From Dermabacter hominis NBRC 106157 (GTDB lineage Bacteria; Actinomycetota; Actinomycetes; Actinomycetales; Dermabacteraceae), in the NCBI RefSeq assembly GCF_001570785.1, contig NZ_BCSI01000010.1, forward strand, positions 1 to 64,000: a stretch of 64,000 nucleotides of DNA, given 5' to 3'. How positions within the stretch are numbered: the stretch's first letter is position 1; every line of letters starts with the position of its first letter. Position numbers and translations under genes: made by a program. The notes below the pieces were generated by a model. It made no database searches. It worked only from the letters and a program-made list of their open reading frames with translations, and was not told the origin of the DNA. Below, in pieces: positions 31,191 to 39,873 of the stretch.

Positions 31191-31774
31191 GAGGCACGCG
31201 CGATGATGTCTGCCGCGGTCACTCCAAGCTTGTCGCCGCTGTAGCGCAAGTGGCGGTGAGGCAAGTGAACGATCAAATCGCTCCTGCCAATCCCGCGGAA
31301 CTTGGCCTCGTCGAGACGCACATCGCTCCACGGGTAGGTCTCGTACTGTCCCGGGTCTGCGACGAGGCCGAGATATTCGGGGTCAATCCACAGTCCAACA
31401 CCGTCGATCGCACGACCCCACTCGTAGGCCTCCGCGCCCGTTGGCGCCAGGGGCGGACCTGGCGGGTTCTCGCGACGCGAAAGAAACACTCGATCGTAGA
31501 GGTTGCGACCGTCTCGATAGAACACATACCCGAGGAGGGCAAAAACCGTTCCCGAAGTGACGAGCGAAATGAAAAAGATGTGGATACCGAACGCCTTCTT
31601 CAAGGCGATGTCCGCGAGAACTCCCGCGATGAGGAGCGCGACGAGCGCGGTCACGTGCCGCCCACAAAACGCGAGGAGGGCCTGCCAGTAGCGGCGGGCG
31701 CGCGCCTCGCGCGGACTCGCGGCGTCGGCGAGACCGCCATCGTCGTAGCGGACGGTAAAGGTCCTCTCGCCCAT
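31175..31774 (-). CDS. Two-helix membrane protein, function unknown
   Basis: 199 aa, not recognised. A basic head precedes two hydrophobic helices at about 38-56 (HVTALVALLIAGVLADIAL) and 61-82 (GIHIFFISLVTSGTVFALLG). A soluble C-terminal domain of about 110 residues follows, with GLWIDPEYLGLVADPGQYET and a final HLRYSGDKLGVTAADIIARA. The arrangement resembles YcxB-like or PH-like membrane-anchored domains, but I cannot confirm this. The ATG has GAGAGGGG upstream. It starts 25 bp after the App1 phosphatase gene stop, so the two may be one operon. Confidence 0.7.
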   Translation of the reverse strand: MGERTFTVRYDDGGLADAASPREARARRYWQALLAFCGRHVTALVALLIAGVLADIALKKAFGIHIFFISLVTSGTVFALLGYVFYRDGRNLYDRVFLSRRENPPGPPLAPTGAEAYEWGRAIDGVGLWIDPEYLGLVADPGQYETYPWSDVRLDEAKFRGIGRSDLIVHLPHRHLRYSGDKLGVTAADIIARASSLAR

Positions 31775-31799
31775 GCCTGCCCCTCTCTCCACCCTGATT

Positions 31800-33044
31800 T
31801 TAGTGGTGGCCGAGGATCCCGATTGCGCGCGCCGCCCGGATAAGGCCAAAACCATCGGGTGCGCTGACCCACGGCACCCCCTGGCGCTCGTGCACGCTCT
31901 CGAGAGCAGTCCCGGGCGCGTGCGTGGAGCTGGCGCTGGCCTCAACGTTTGAGGAAGGCCCGACGGTTGCCGGGCGATCGTCGGAACCGTTTCGACCAAT
32001 CGTGCTGCGCCACACCTTCGGTACGGCATCCACGAGGGCGCGCGCGAGGGCGCCAATCGATGCGAGGGGGCGTTCGGCACCGTGAGCGAGGTCCTGCTCG
32101 TCGTCGGTGAGTTCGCGGATCGCTACCGCGGCGACCGACTCCGGATGCTCATCGACCACGCTTCCGTAGATCGAGGGGTCGTGCTGACCGTCGTCGCCCA
32201 CGAGGAGCCAGCGCGTATTCGGGAACATCTCGCGCAGGGCGGCGAGAGTCGTGAGCTTGTGGCGTGTGCCCGAGCGGAAGAAGCCCGTATTGGTGGGGCC
32301 CCAGTCGGTGAGGAGAAGCGGGCCGGCAGGGTACCCGTTCTTGAAAAGGAAGCGTTCGAGCACGGGCGCGACGTTCCACGCTCCCGTCGAGAGGTATATG
32401 AACGGGGTGTTCTCACCGTAGTGGCGGCGAAGCTGCTGGTAGAAAACGGCCATCCCGGGAACGATGCGGCGGGAGGCCTGGGAGATCACGAAGGCGTTCC
32501 ACCCGGCGATGAGGGGGCGGGGCAGGAGCGTGATGAGGACCGTGTCGTCGATGTCGCTGACGACCGCGATTTCTTGCGCCTCATCATCGAAAACGTGGAC
32601 GTTCGCCGTGACGGTGTTTGTGCCATCGGTGCTGAGGGAGAGCTCGTGGATGCCGGGGGCGAGCTCTACGGCAATGATCTCGTCGATAATGCCGGAGCGG
32701 TCAGCGTACGTCTCAAAGACCTGTGGGCCCTTGGCGGTGCTCACGGTGACCGTAACTCGAACGTGCGGGTCGATCTGCGACGTGAAATTCCGAAAGCCGC
32801 GCCGCGCAAGCGAGCGCATGTCGTAGACCGGAGGATCGAAATGATCCGGGCGCGTACCGGCGCCCGCGAAGAGAACGCGCCCGAGCACGCGTACTTTTGT
32901 GGGGGAGCCATACGCGGTATACGGCTGGACGCGCGCCTCGTAGCCGAGGGTGCGCAACACGCGTGCGACTGCGGTGTTCTTTTTGTCTTCGAGGCGCGCC
33001 GACCAATGGGGACGATCCAGTCGCGAGAACGCGTGTGAACCCAA
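31800..33044 (-). CDS. App1-type (DUF2183) phosphatidate phosphatase-like protein
   Basis: 414 aa. The HAD-like phosphatase domain contains EIAVVSDIDDTVLIT (D-x-D-x-T nucleophile motif) near residues 162-176, FIYLSTGAWNVAPVLERFL, LLTDWGPTNTGFFRSGTRHK and LLVGDDGQHDPSIYG, all characteristic of DUF2183/App1, the actin-patch phosphatidate phosphatase family. The N-terminal about 150 residues form a beta-rich domain. The Ser/Thr-rich C-terminus is disordered. It begins at TTG with GGAGG 6 nt upstream; no better start exists in frame. It probably hydrolyses phosphate from a lipid, but activity is not shown. Confidence 0.8.
   Translation of the reverse strand: MGSHAFSRLDRPHWSARLEDKKNTAVARVLRTLGYEARVQPYTAYGSPTKVRVLGRVLFAGAGTRPDHFDPPVYDMRSLARRGFRNFTSQIDPHVRVTVTVSTAKGPQVFETYADRSGIIDEIIAVELAPGIHELSLSTDGTNTVTANVHVFDDEAQEIAVVSDIDDTVLITLLPRPLIAGWNAFVISQASRRIVPGMAVFYQQLRRHYGENTPFIYLSTGAWNVAPVLERFLFKNGYPAGPLLLTDWGPTNTGFFRSGTRHKLTTLAALREMFPNTRWLLVGDDGQHDPSIYGSVVDEHPESVAAVAIRELTDDEQDLAHGAERPLASIGALARALVDAVPKVWRSTIGRNGSDDRPATVGPSSNVEASASSTHAPGTALESVHERQGVPWVSAPDGFGLIRAARAIGILGHH
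31957..31988. repeat. Head-to-head pair of the dispersed CCGTCGG motif
   Basis: CCCGACGGTTGCC (minus-strand copy, ending 31971) is followed directly by GCGATCGTCGGAACC (plus-strand copy, ending 31988). The composite lies in the C-terminal coding part of the App1-like gene. A similar composite is at 40568-40598. Confidence 0.55.
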
Positions 33045-33163
33045 CGCGCACCTCCATGCACTTCAGATCGCGGCAAAGACCCCCGGCGGGAGCCACCCCA
33101 TACTAGTTGACGCGCCGGGTACGACCCTTAACGCTCGCGCCGAAAATGCGGCAAGATAGGGGC

Positions 33164-33691
33164 GTGAGCAAGTACCGAGTGTTGACAGTGTGCACGGCGA
33201 ACATCTGCCGTTCGCCCGCGGCCGCCGTCATGCTCAAGACCGGCCTCGAGCAGGCCGGTCTCGCGGGTCTCGTCGAGGTTGAAAGCGCGGGAACCACGTA
33301 CGAATCCGAAGGGTTCCCCATGGACGATCGCATCGTCCTTGCCCTCGAGCGCGCTGGCTATAGCCCGGATGCGCATGCAGCCCGCACCGTTCTCGTCCAC
33401 CAGCTCGGCGAATGGGACCTCGTGCTCACGATGAGCACGAAACACCTCGCGGAAATGACGCGCAAACTCGAGGCGATTCCCGAAGGCGTCGAGCCGCCCA
33501 CGCTTCACATGTGGGGTGAATTCGATCCGGCGAAGCCGGCAGTTGCTGAGCCCGAGGATCTCGAGGTTCCCGATCCGTTCTACGAGAGTCAGAAGTTTTT
33601 CGACCGCACCGTGCTCAAGATGGAGCGCGCGGTCCCGTCGATTCTGCTATTCATCAAGTCGCGCCTTCGTGAGCGCGGCGAGATCGCCTAG
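33164..33691 (+). CDS. Low-molecular-weight protein-tyrosine phosphatase
   Basis: 175 aa. The P-loop CTANICRS (C10 to S17; C-x5-R-S) is the catalytic signature, and DPFYES (D137) is the family general acid. MDDRIVLALERAGYS and DLVLTMSTKHLAEM fit the rest of the fold. Related enzymes include arsenate reductases and capsule-linked phosphatases. The GTG at 33164 is supported by the MSKYRVLTVC start with AGGGG just before it; a CAAGAT box (33152-33157) 6 nt upstream could make it leaderless. It is divergent from the App1-like gene, which suggests no functional link beyond phosphatase chemistry. Confidence 0.9.
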   Translation: MSKYRVLTVCTANICRSPAAAVMLKTGLEQAGLAGLVEVESAGTTYESEGFPMDDRIVLALERAGYSPDAHAARTVLVHQLGEWDLVLTMSTKHLAEMTRKLEAIPEGVEPPTLHMWGEFDPAKPAVAEPEDLEVPDPFYESQKFFDRTVLKMERAVPSILLFIKSRLRERGEIA

Positions 33692-33737
33692 GTCGGATCG
33701 CCCTGCCTTTGCCTGAACAAGGCTGACTCGCGGGCCT

Positions 33738-35105
33738 CTACGGTCGCTTTGCTCGCGCCCTGAGCGTGAGGGCACCAAGACTGCCGGCAACACCAACGCC
33801 TACCGCGACCGTACTCGCGAGGATGGTTTTGAGCGTGCCGAGGGCGCTGCCATCGGGGTTGGTCCACACGGAAAGAATCGTGTCGACCTTCTCTTCGTCC
33901 GTACCGAGAACGTCATCTGCTGGCGGAGTTGAACCGTCGGTGGGGGCCTGCGTGGGGTTGAGGCGAACGCCAGGTGGGGCGGTTTGCGATTCCTCGGTCG
34001 TGGGAACGGTGAGGGCGGGGATCTCAGTTTGTTGGCTCGTCGGAGCCGGCGCGAGAGCGAGTCCCGAATTCTCCTGTTCGGGCACGAGCAGCGGCGCGGG
34101 GGAGTCGAGTGGGGGTTCGGCCGCCGGTGCGGACCCGGCATTGACTTCGGATTCAGTGGTGTGCTCGGGCGCGAGATCCGGTGCAAGAGACTCGGGGCGC
34201 TCGTGCGGTGAGGAGGCGACGGCCGGGGCGTCCGTAGGAAGTTGCTCGGGCTCGGGCTCGGGCTTGGGTTCAGGCTCGGGCTTGGGTTCAGGCTCAGGCT
34301 TAGGGCTCGGCTGCGGGGCGGGCTCCGATGCAGGCGCGGGTGACGGCGCTTCCGACGGTGCAGGAGCGGGCTCCAGGTTCGGCTGTGGGGCGGGCTCCGC
34401 CGACGGCTCCGGCGATGCTTCCGGTTCGGGCTCGGGCGATGGTGCGTCCGTGGGGTCCGTGGTGGGTGCTGGCTCCGGGGCAGGTTGCTCCGTGGGCTCC
34501 GGCGATGCTTCCGGTTCGGGCTCGGGCGATGGTGCGTCCGTGGGATCCATGGTGGGTGTCGGCTCCGGGGCGGGTTGTTCCGTAGGAGCCGGCGATGGTT
34601 CTGGTTCGGGCGATGGTGCGTCCGTGGGATCCACGGTGGGTTCAGGTTCCGGGATGGGTTCCGGCTCCGGGGCTGGCTGCTCCGTGGGTTCCGTGGTGGG
34701 TTCCGGCTCCGGGGCGGGCTGTTCCGTGGGATCCGGTGACGGTTCTGGTTCGGGCTCGGGCGCGGGGGCCCAGATAAAGCACGGATCCTCACCCGGGTGC
34801 TCGATCCACCACTTCACCCAGCGGAAGCCCGCGAAAAAGAAGTATTCCTCGCCCGGCACAACGCACTTGGGGGCATCGGGCTGAGCCGGCTCAGCGCCGC
34901 TCGTGGGGCTGTCAGAGGCAGAAGGTGCCGACGGTTGCGTAGAATCGCCCGCCGCGAAGGCTAAAGGCGCTGCCGGGATTCCCGACAGTGAAAGTGCCAA
35001 CGCGATCGCGCCCGCGCGCGCGGCGAGACGGCGATGCCGCGATGGGAGACTGCGTGCCGGCGCGTGGTGCGCTGTGCGGCGCGCGCCGGTTCGTGAAATG
35101 GACAT
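33738..35105 (-). CDS. Pro/Glu-repeat surface protein with C-terminal membrane anchor
   Basis: 455 aa. The ATG at 35105 has GGGAG 6 nt upstream. A Tat-like or long Sec signal (basic [20 protein letters not shown], then [21 protein letters not shown]) is followed by a short domain with two cysteines ([19 protein letters not shown] and EDPCFIW). Then comes a stalk of Pro/Glu/Thr repeats, including 30-aa units TEQPAPEP...[15 protein letters not shown]. The C-terminus has [20 protein letters not shown], a membrane helix, and RARAKRP. There is no LPXTG. It is similar in plan to the protein at 11870-13060. Its function may be wall attachment or spacing. Confidence 0.8.
   Translation of the reverse strand: MSISRTGARRTAHHAPARSLPSRHRRLAARAGAIALALSLSGIPAAPLAFAAGDSTQPSAPSASDSPTSGAEPAQPDAPKCVVPGEEYFFFAGFRWVKWWIEHPGEDPCFIWAPAPEPEPEPSPDPTEQPAPEPEPTTEPTEQPAPEPEPIPEPEPTVDPTDAPSPEPEPSPAPTEQPAPEPTPTMDPTDAPSPEPEPEASPEPTEQPAPEPAPTTDPTDAPSPEPEPEASPEPSAEPAPQPNLEPAPAPSEAPSPAPASEPAPQPSPKPEPEPKPEPEPKPEPEPEQLPTDAPAVASSPHERPESLAPDLAPEHTTESEVNAGSAPAAEPPLDSPAPLLVPEQENSGLALAPAPTSQQTEIPALTVPTTEESQTAPPGVRLNPTQAPTDGSTPPADDVLGTDEEKVDTILSVWTNPDGSALGTLKTILASTVAVGVGVAGSLGALTLRARAKRP
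34411..34680 (-). repeat. Three-copy 90-bp tandem repeat in the surface-protein gene
   Basis: The element starting GGCGATGCTTCCGG recurs at 34411 and 34501, and as a shorter variant at 34591, a 90-bp spacing that encodes 30-residue Pro/Glu units. The G-rich plus strand can be mistaken for a Gly-Ser-rich gene. Confidence 0.7.
34924..34938 (-). repeat. Copy of the dispersed CCGTCGG motif
   Basis: Minus strand GCAACCGTCGGCACC, within the surface-protein gene and read there as Q-P-S-A-P. The copy at 53643 in the kinase gene is read in the same way. Confidence 0.5.
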
Positions 35106-35267
35106 GCAGTCTCCCGGGGAAAGAGCGGTGTAGAGCGCGAAAATGGCGGTGCGAGAATCGCGCAACGGTGTCTAGAGTACGCGCCAGTAAGTGTCGGTGT
35201 CACCCCTGTTATCGTTTTGTAAGAAAAACTAGACCGATCGGTGCATGAATCGTCACCGCTTCGTCAC

Positions 35268-35307
35268 AAAATTGGGAGTGCCCGTTCACCCGGACACTCC
35301 CAATTTT
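35268..35307. terminator. Rho-independent terminator of pgm
   Basis: AAATTGGGAGTG pairs with CACTCCCAATTT around a 14-nt loop; T runs on both strands make it usable both ways. It lies 27 bp past the pgm stop on the minus strand. Confidence 0.8.
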
Positions 35308-35333
35308 CTGCAAAAACAGTCTCTGAAAAGGGA

Positions 35334-36974
35334 CTATTCGCTCAAAGCGGCATCGACAACGTCCTTGGCAGCGGCCTGGACGCTCTTGAGGTGATCTTCG
35401 CCCTTGAAAGATTCGGCGTAGATCTTGTAGATGTCCTCGGTGCCCGACGGGCGCGCCGCGAACCATGCGTTCTCAGTCGTGACCTTGAGACCACCGATGG
35501 GGTCACCCGAAGGGGCACTCGTCATGATCGCCGTGATCTCTTCGCCTGCGACGCTCGTGGCACTGACCGCCTCGGGAGAGAGGTTCTTGAGTTTCGCCTT
35601 CGCCTCCCGATCGGCGGGCGCGGAGATTCGCGCGTAGGCGCTCGCGCCGAATTCGTCAACGAGATCGCAAAGGTGCTCGTGCGGGTTTTTGCCCGTGACG
35701 GCCGTGATTTCTGAGGCGAGCAGGGCGAGGATGATGCCGTCCTTGTCGGTCGTCCACACATCGCCGTTCATGCGCAGGAACGACGCCCCCGCGCTTTCCT
35801 CGCCGCCGAAGCCCACTGACGAGTCGAGCAGCCCGGGCACGAACCACTTGAAGCCCACGGGAACCTCGAGCACCTCGCGGCCGATCTTTGCGCCGACGCG
35901 GTCAATGAGGGAACTCGAGACGAGGGTCTTGCCGATCTTGGCGTTGCTCGGCCATTCGGGGCGGTTATTGAACAGGTATGTGATGGCAACCGCGAGGTAG
36001 TGGTTGGGGTTCATGAGACCGCCCTGTGGCGTGACGATGCCGTGGCGATCAGAATCCGTATCGTTACCCGTTGCGATATCAAACTTTTCGCGCTGCTCGA
36101 GAACCGAGGCCATTGCCCACGGGCTCGAACAGTCCATGCGGATGATGCCGTCGGCATCAAGTGTCATGAACGAGAACGTCGGATCGACCTTGGGGTTGAC
36201 AACCGTGAGGTCGAGCCCGTGACGCTCGGCGATGCGGGCCCAGTATTCAACGGCCGCGCCACCGAGAGGATCGGCGCCGATTCGCACCCCTGCTTTCGCG
36301 ATAGCCTCGAGGTTCACAACGGAAGGAAGATCCTCGACGTAAGTCGTCGTGAAGTCGTAGCGCCCGGCGCCCTCAACCGCCTTCGCCGCACTGACGCGGC
36401 GTACCTCGCGAAGCCCGCCCGTGAGGATCTCGTTCGCACGATTAGCGATCCAGGACGTCGCGTCGGTGCCCGCGGGCCCACCGTGCGGCGGGTTGTACTT
36501 GAAGCCGCCATCGCGTGGGGGGTTGTGGCTCGGCGTTACGACGATGCCATCGGCGCGCGACTCATCGCTCGTGCTCTTGCCTCGATTGTGCACGAGAATC
36601 GCGTGTGAAACGGCCGGCGTAGGCGTGTACCCATCGCCCGAGTCAATGAGTACGGTGACGCCGTTGCCCACGAGCACCTCGAGGGCGGTGTCGAACGCGG
36701 GCTTGCTCAGCACGTGGGTGTCGCGGCCCATGAAGAGTGGGCCGCGGATCCCTTGCCCCGCGCGGTACTCGATGATCGCCTGCGTGGTCGCCGCGATGTG
36801 GCCCTCATTGAACGCCGTATCGAGAGAGCTGCCGCGGTGCCCGGAGGTTCCGAAGCTCACCGCTTGATCGGGGTTCGCTGGATCCGGCTGTCGCGAATAG
36901 TAGGCATTGACAACCGCGGCCGGGTCGATCAGATCGGAAGGGAGCGGGAGCTTCCCCGCCCGTTCGTGAACCAT
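35334..36974 (-). CDS. pgm: Phosphoglucomutase (alpha-D-glucose-phosphate specific)
   Basis: Interconverts glucose 1- and 6-phosphate. The 546-aa protein is of the Pgm type (about 545 aa in Escherichia coli). It shows FGTSGHRGSSLDTAFNEGH (41-59), the phosphoserine loop TPSHNPPRDGGFKYN with Ser149, the metal loop TLDADGIIRMD, the sugar-binding GGEESAGASF region and the phosphate-binding RPSGTEDIYKIYAESF. GAGGAG precedes the ATG by 7 nt. It stands alone on the minus strand with a good terminator. It supplies glucose 1-phosphate for nucleotide-sugar synthesis, upstream of ugd and the rfb genes. Confidence 0.96.
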   Translation of the reverse strand: MVHERAGKLPLPSDLIDPAAVVNAYYSRQPDPANPDQAVSFGTSGHRGSSLDTAFNEGHIAATTQAIIEYRAGQGIRGPLFMGRDTHVLSKPAFDTALEVLVGNGVTVLIDSGDGYTPTPAVSHAILVHNRGKSTSDESRADGIVVTPSHNPPRDGGFKYNPPHGGPAGTDATSWIANRANEILTGGLREVRRVSAAKAVEGAGRYDFTTTYVEDLPSVVNLEAIAKAGVRIGADPLGGAAVEYWARIAERHGLDLTVVNPKVDPTFSFMTLDADGIIRMDCSSPWAMASVLEQREKFDIATGNDTDSDRHGIVTPQGGLMNPNHYLAVAITYLFNNRPEWPSNAKIGKTLVSSSLIDRVGAKIGREVLEVPVGFKWFVPGLLDSSVGFGGEESAGASFLRMNGDVWTTDKDGIILALLASEITAVTGKNPHEHLCDLVDEFGASAYARISAPADREAKAKLKNLSPEAVSATSVAGEEITAIMTSAPSGDPIGGLKVTTENAWFAARPSGTEDIYKIYAESFKGEDHLKSVQAAAKDVVDAALSE

Positions 36975-37013
36975 GGAAAACTCCTCGCTTCCTTTGTGCC
37001 CGCGTGGGCTCTC

Positions 37014-37859
37014 TTAATTCCTGCTGCGGCCGATCGCGCGGACGATCATGACGATGATGCCCACGAAGAAGAGCAGGCCGCCGATGAGGCCGCACACGAG
37101 GGAGCCGAGGCCCCAGCCGATCCCAGCGCCGACCATGTTGAGCGGGTTGATCGGGCCGATGACGGACACGGGTGCACTCACGCCTTCACACGTGAGCGTG
37201 CCTTTGCCCTCGACGTTGTTCGCTATGAACGAGTCTTTATAGGTGACGTACTCCTGCCCGTCAATGGTGAGGGACTCGGAGTCCGACGAATCCGCTTCGG
37301 CTTGAAGCTCGGTTCCGTCCTCGAGCACGGCCTTGCACGTGGCATTCTCAGCGTCGACTTTCGGAATGTAGACGACCATTACTTCAAGGCCGTCGACCTC
37401 GAAGTCGTAGGTGGCCTTGCCATCGGCGAACTCGCTGTTGGCCTTGTCGAGCTTCGAAAGATCGCCCATCTCGCTCACAAAACCCGAACCGGTGCGCCAC
37501 ACCGCAACGCCGAAGAGAACCGCGGAAACGATCAGGAGAAAGACGCCGATGAGCGTCAGGATGATGCCGATGGGCTTTTGCTTCGGCTTCACGGCCGCGC
37601 CACCGTAGCCATAGGGAGTGCCGTAGCCCCCGAAGGCGCCCTGTTGAGCCTGCGGTGCGTACTGGGGCTGCGAGTACTGATTCTGCGGCTGGAACTGCTG
37701 GCCGCTTTGCGAGTACTCGGGTGCGCTCTGGTACGGGTTCGAGCCCTGCGGCCCGGAAGCGCTCGGCTGACCATACGAGTTGTACTGGTTGGGTGCCTCG
37801 TTGGCGCTTTGCCCGTAGGTGGGACGCGGGCGATTGTTGCCGTTGAAGGAATCGGACAC
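37014..37859 (-). CDS. Membrane protein with low-complexity Gln/Tyr/Pro-rich head
   Basis: 281 aa, not recognised. Residues 1-95 are rich in Q, S, Y, N, P and G (for example QNQYSQPQYAPQAQQG), a type of disordered cytoplasmic head common in actinobacterial membrane proteins. A first helix (IGIILTLIGVFLLIVSAVLFGVAV) lies at about 97-120. An outside domain of about 110 residues has two cysteines (ATCKAV and TLTCEG). The final helix pair is NMVGAGIGWGLGSLVCGLIG and LFFVGIIVMIVRAI. The GTG start has GGAGG 6 nt upstream. It lies 39 bp downstream of pgm in transcription order (pgm stands on its 3-prime side), so it may be read together with pgm. Confidence 0.7.
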   Translation of the reverse strand: MSDSFNGNNRPRPTYGQSANEAPNQYNSYGQPSASGPQGSNPYQSAPEYSQSGQQFQPQNQYSQPQYAPQAQQGAFGGYGTPYGYGGAAVKPKQKPIGIILTLIGVFLLIVSAVLFGVAVWRTGSGFVSEMGDLSKLDKANSEFADGKATYDFEVDGLEVMVVYIPKVDAENATCKAVLEDGTELQAEADSSDSESLTIDGQEYVTYKDSFIANNVEGKGTLTCEGVSAPVSVIGPINPLNMVGAGIGWGLGSLVCGLIGGLLFFVGIIVMIVRAIGRSRN

Positions 37860-37967
37860 GTGTGCCTCCAGGAAAGTCTAAGTAGGGACCGCGATCACGA
37901 AGGTGATGCGCTGCACGTTCAAGCCTACAAGGTTGCCTTTACGCCTAGTTGGAAAAGCGTGCGATGC

Positions 37968-39035
37968 TCACGCGAGCGCGACAAAGGCTGAACCCCACCC
38001 GAGCGCCGCGCACGCGAGCGGTGTGAGTGCCCACCACAGCGCGATCCGTCCGAGCACATGCCAGGAAACCGACCTTTTCGAGGCGGCTAGCGACGACCCC
38101 ACGATGGAGCCGACGAGCGTAAACGACGAGGACAGGGGGAATCTAAGCCACACGCTCGCACCGTAGAGCAGGAGGGCGGTTGAGGTCTCTGCCGCGAGGC
38201 CCTGGCTCACTGTGAGGTCCGTCAGGCGCCGGCCTAGTGTTCGCACGATTTCGCGCCCGCCCACGAAAGTGCCAAGGGCCATCGCTCCCGAAAGAAGCAC
38301 CGCGATCCACAGCGGAAGGGCGGCCAATCCCGCGTGGGAAGAAAGGAGGTGGCCGAGGGAACCGTCGGACTCCGGGCCGTGCGTGTGGGAGCCGATCGCA
38401 CCGGATTGCCCGAGCCCCGCGAGCGCCACGACGACGATCGCGAGTGGCAGGCGGATATTGCTCAGCCCGTGCCCGAAGGCGACGAGCCCCGCGGTGACTG
38501 TTTGCGTCCAGCGAACGGTTTGCGTCGTCAGGTGTCGCTTGGACTGCAACCCGCTTACGGCTCGCGTCAGGGCGAAACTCAAGGCAAAACCGACGAGGGG
38601 GCCGATCAGCACCGGGATAAACACGACAGCGATCGGGCTGAGCTGGCGCACGTCGCCGAGGGCACCCGCGAATGCGCCGGCAAGCGCGGCGAGAGTCGTG
38701 ACCCACCCCGAGAGAGGAATGCCGCGCCACCACCCCACGATCAGGCACGCGATCGCGGTGATGATTCCGCAGGCGAGTGCGGTCCCGAGGGCGTCGGGTT
38801 GATCGAGAAGGGCTCCCGGGACGCCCACGATCTCCACGAGTGAGGACTGTAAAAACATCATGCTCACGAGGCCAAACATCGCCCCCGCGCCGTTCATGAT
38901 TGCCGCGTAGGTAAGGGCGACGCGCTCGGGAAGTACTCGCGTGACGATCGTGGTCGTCACCGCGTTTGAGGCATCTTGGGCGCCGTTCGTGAACGCCCAC
39001 ACGATCGAAAGGGCAACGATGCTCCAGGTGAGCAT
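37968..39035 (-). CDS. pit: Inorganic phosphate transporter, PiT family
   Basis: 355 aa from ATG 39035. The PiT signature appears twice, as expected. GAQDASNAVTTTIVTR lies near the N-terminus (18-33), and the related GHGLSNIRLPLAIV begins the second half. About ten hydrophobic segments are visible. It couples phosphate uptake to H+ or cations. The ATG shares one base with the stop of the upstream DUF47 gene (TGATG), so the two are translationally coupled, the common DUF47-Pit arrangement. Confidence 0.9.
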   Translation of the reverse strand: MLTWSIVALSIVWAFTNGAQDASNAVTTTIVTRVLPERVALTYAAIMNGAGAMFGLVSMMFLQSSLVEIVGVPGALLDQPDALGTALACGIITAIACLIVGWWRGIPLSGWVTTLAALAGAFAGALGDVRQLSPIAVVFIPVLIGPLVGFALSFALTRAVSGLQSKRHLTTQTVRWTQTVTAGLVAFGHGLSNIRLPLAIVVVALAGLGQSGAIGSHTHGPESDGSLGHLLSSHAGLAALPLWIAVLLSGAMALGTFVGGREIVRTLGRRLTDLTVSQGLAAETSTALLLYGASVWLRFPLSSSFTLVGSIVGSSLAASKRSVSWHVLGRIALWWALTPLACAALGWGSAFVALA

Positions 39036-39664
39036 CAGACGTCCTTGACTCGCAACAAATCGACGCAGTGCGAAAGATTCTGGAAAGCGAGCAGCACGCG
39101 CTCGAGTGCGGCGATCACTTCGCGCGTGCGCGCGGTTGCGGCGAAGTCCGAAGGGTTCGCGCAACCGTCCCACAGCTCGGCGATGGCCGTGCGGGAATGC
39201 TCAGAGGCATGGGTCGTGAGGCGCCGCATATCTTCGTCGAATCCTGAAAGCTGCTGCGGTTTGTCCAGTTGCCACGCGCACTGCACGACGAGTTCCGATG
39301 CGCGCTCGATGATCGAGAGGATCTCGAGAAGTCGATTCGGGAGCCTACCCACGTTGAGTCGTTGCGTGAGATCAGCCGTGCGCTCCATCTCGCTCACGCA
39401 CAGTTTCATGGCGGCGGCGACGCCGTGAAGGGCATCGGCCTGGAACGGCGTGACGAGGCTTGTGGCGAGCCTGTTCGCGATCCTGTGGTTGAGTTCGGCC
39501 GCATCGATCATGTGCGTTTGGAGGCGGTCGAATGCCGAGGACCGGCCCTCTCCTTCGAGGGCGAGACTCTCCGCCAGGGTCTCTGCGCTGACCTGCACGC
39601 ATTGCGCGAGGTCCGTGAAGATGTGATACACGGATTTTTCGCGAGGAGGGGAAAACAGCGGCAT
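39035..39664 (-). CDS. DUF47 (PhoU-like) phosphate transport regulator
   Basis: 209 aa, all helical. MPLFSPPREKSVYHIFTDLA is the conserved start; PFQADALHGVAAAMKLCVSEMERTADL and DAAELNHRIANRLATSLVTPF fit the PhoU-like helical-bundle family DUF47, with the conserved D/E-x-x-D-H replaced here by ELNHRI. It is encoded directly before pit and probably tunes that transporter. The ATG at 39664 lies 6 nt after a TACCCT box, so it is probably leaderless; a long in-frame extension upstream has no family support. Confidence 0.85.
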   Translation of the reverse strand: MPLFSPPREKSVYHIFTDLAQCVQVSAETLAESLALEGEGRSSAFDRLQTHMIDAAELNHRIANRLATSLVTPFQADALHGVAAAMKLCVSEMERTADLTQRLNVGRLPNRLLEILSIIERASELVVQCAWQLDKPQQLSGFDEDMRRLTTHASEHSRTAIAELWDGCANPSDFAATARTREVIAALERVLLAFQNLSHCVDLLRVKDV

Positions 39665-39670
39665 AGCCTC

Positions 39671-39676
39671 AGGGTA
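39671..39676 (-). promoter_or_regulatory. -10 box for leaderless DUF47-pit operon
   Basis: On the minus strand TACCCT ends 6 nt before the ATG at 39664. Confidence 0.45.
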
Positions 39677-39873
39677 CCGCTCGAACGTAACGAAATCGGG
39701 CGTGGAGAGGGTCGAACACCTCACGAAGAGGTGTGAAGCGCCGGACCGGGGGCGCCTGTCGGCGCGAAGGCCGCTCGTAGCGGCAAATGTTGGAGCCCGG
39801 GGCCACCGCGGCCCGGCGCGCACACAAGCCTAACAGTGAAGGGGGCGTGTGCTTCAACCCCGCGAATTGAGTG

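Noticed and set aside
33766-34884. Plus-strand Gly/Ser-rich open frame of about 370 codons
   Set aside because: It is the exact antisense of the Pro/Glu repeats of the surface-protein gene, has no ribosome site, and its composition follows from the repeat.
35106-35267. Small gene in the gap between the surface protein and pgm
   Set aside because: No frame with a start, ribosome site and sensible composition; the gap holds promoter sequence and, beyond it, the pgm terminator.
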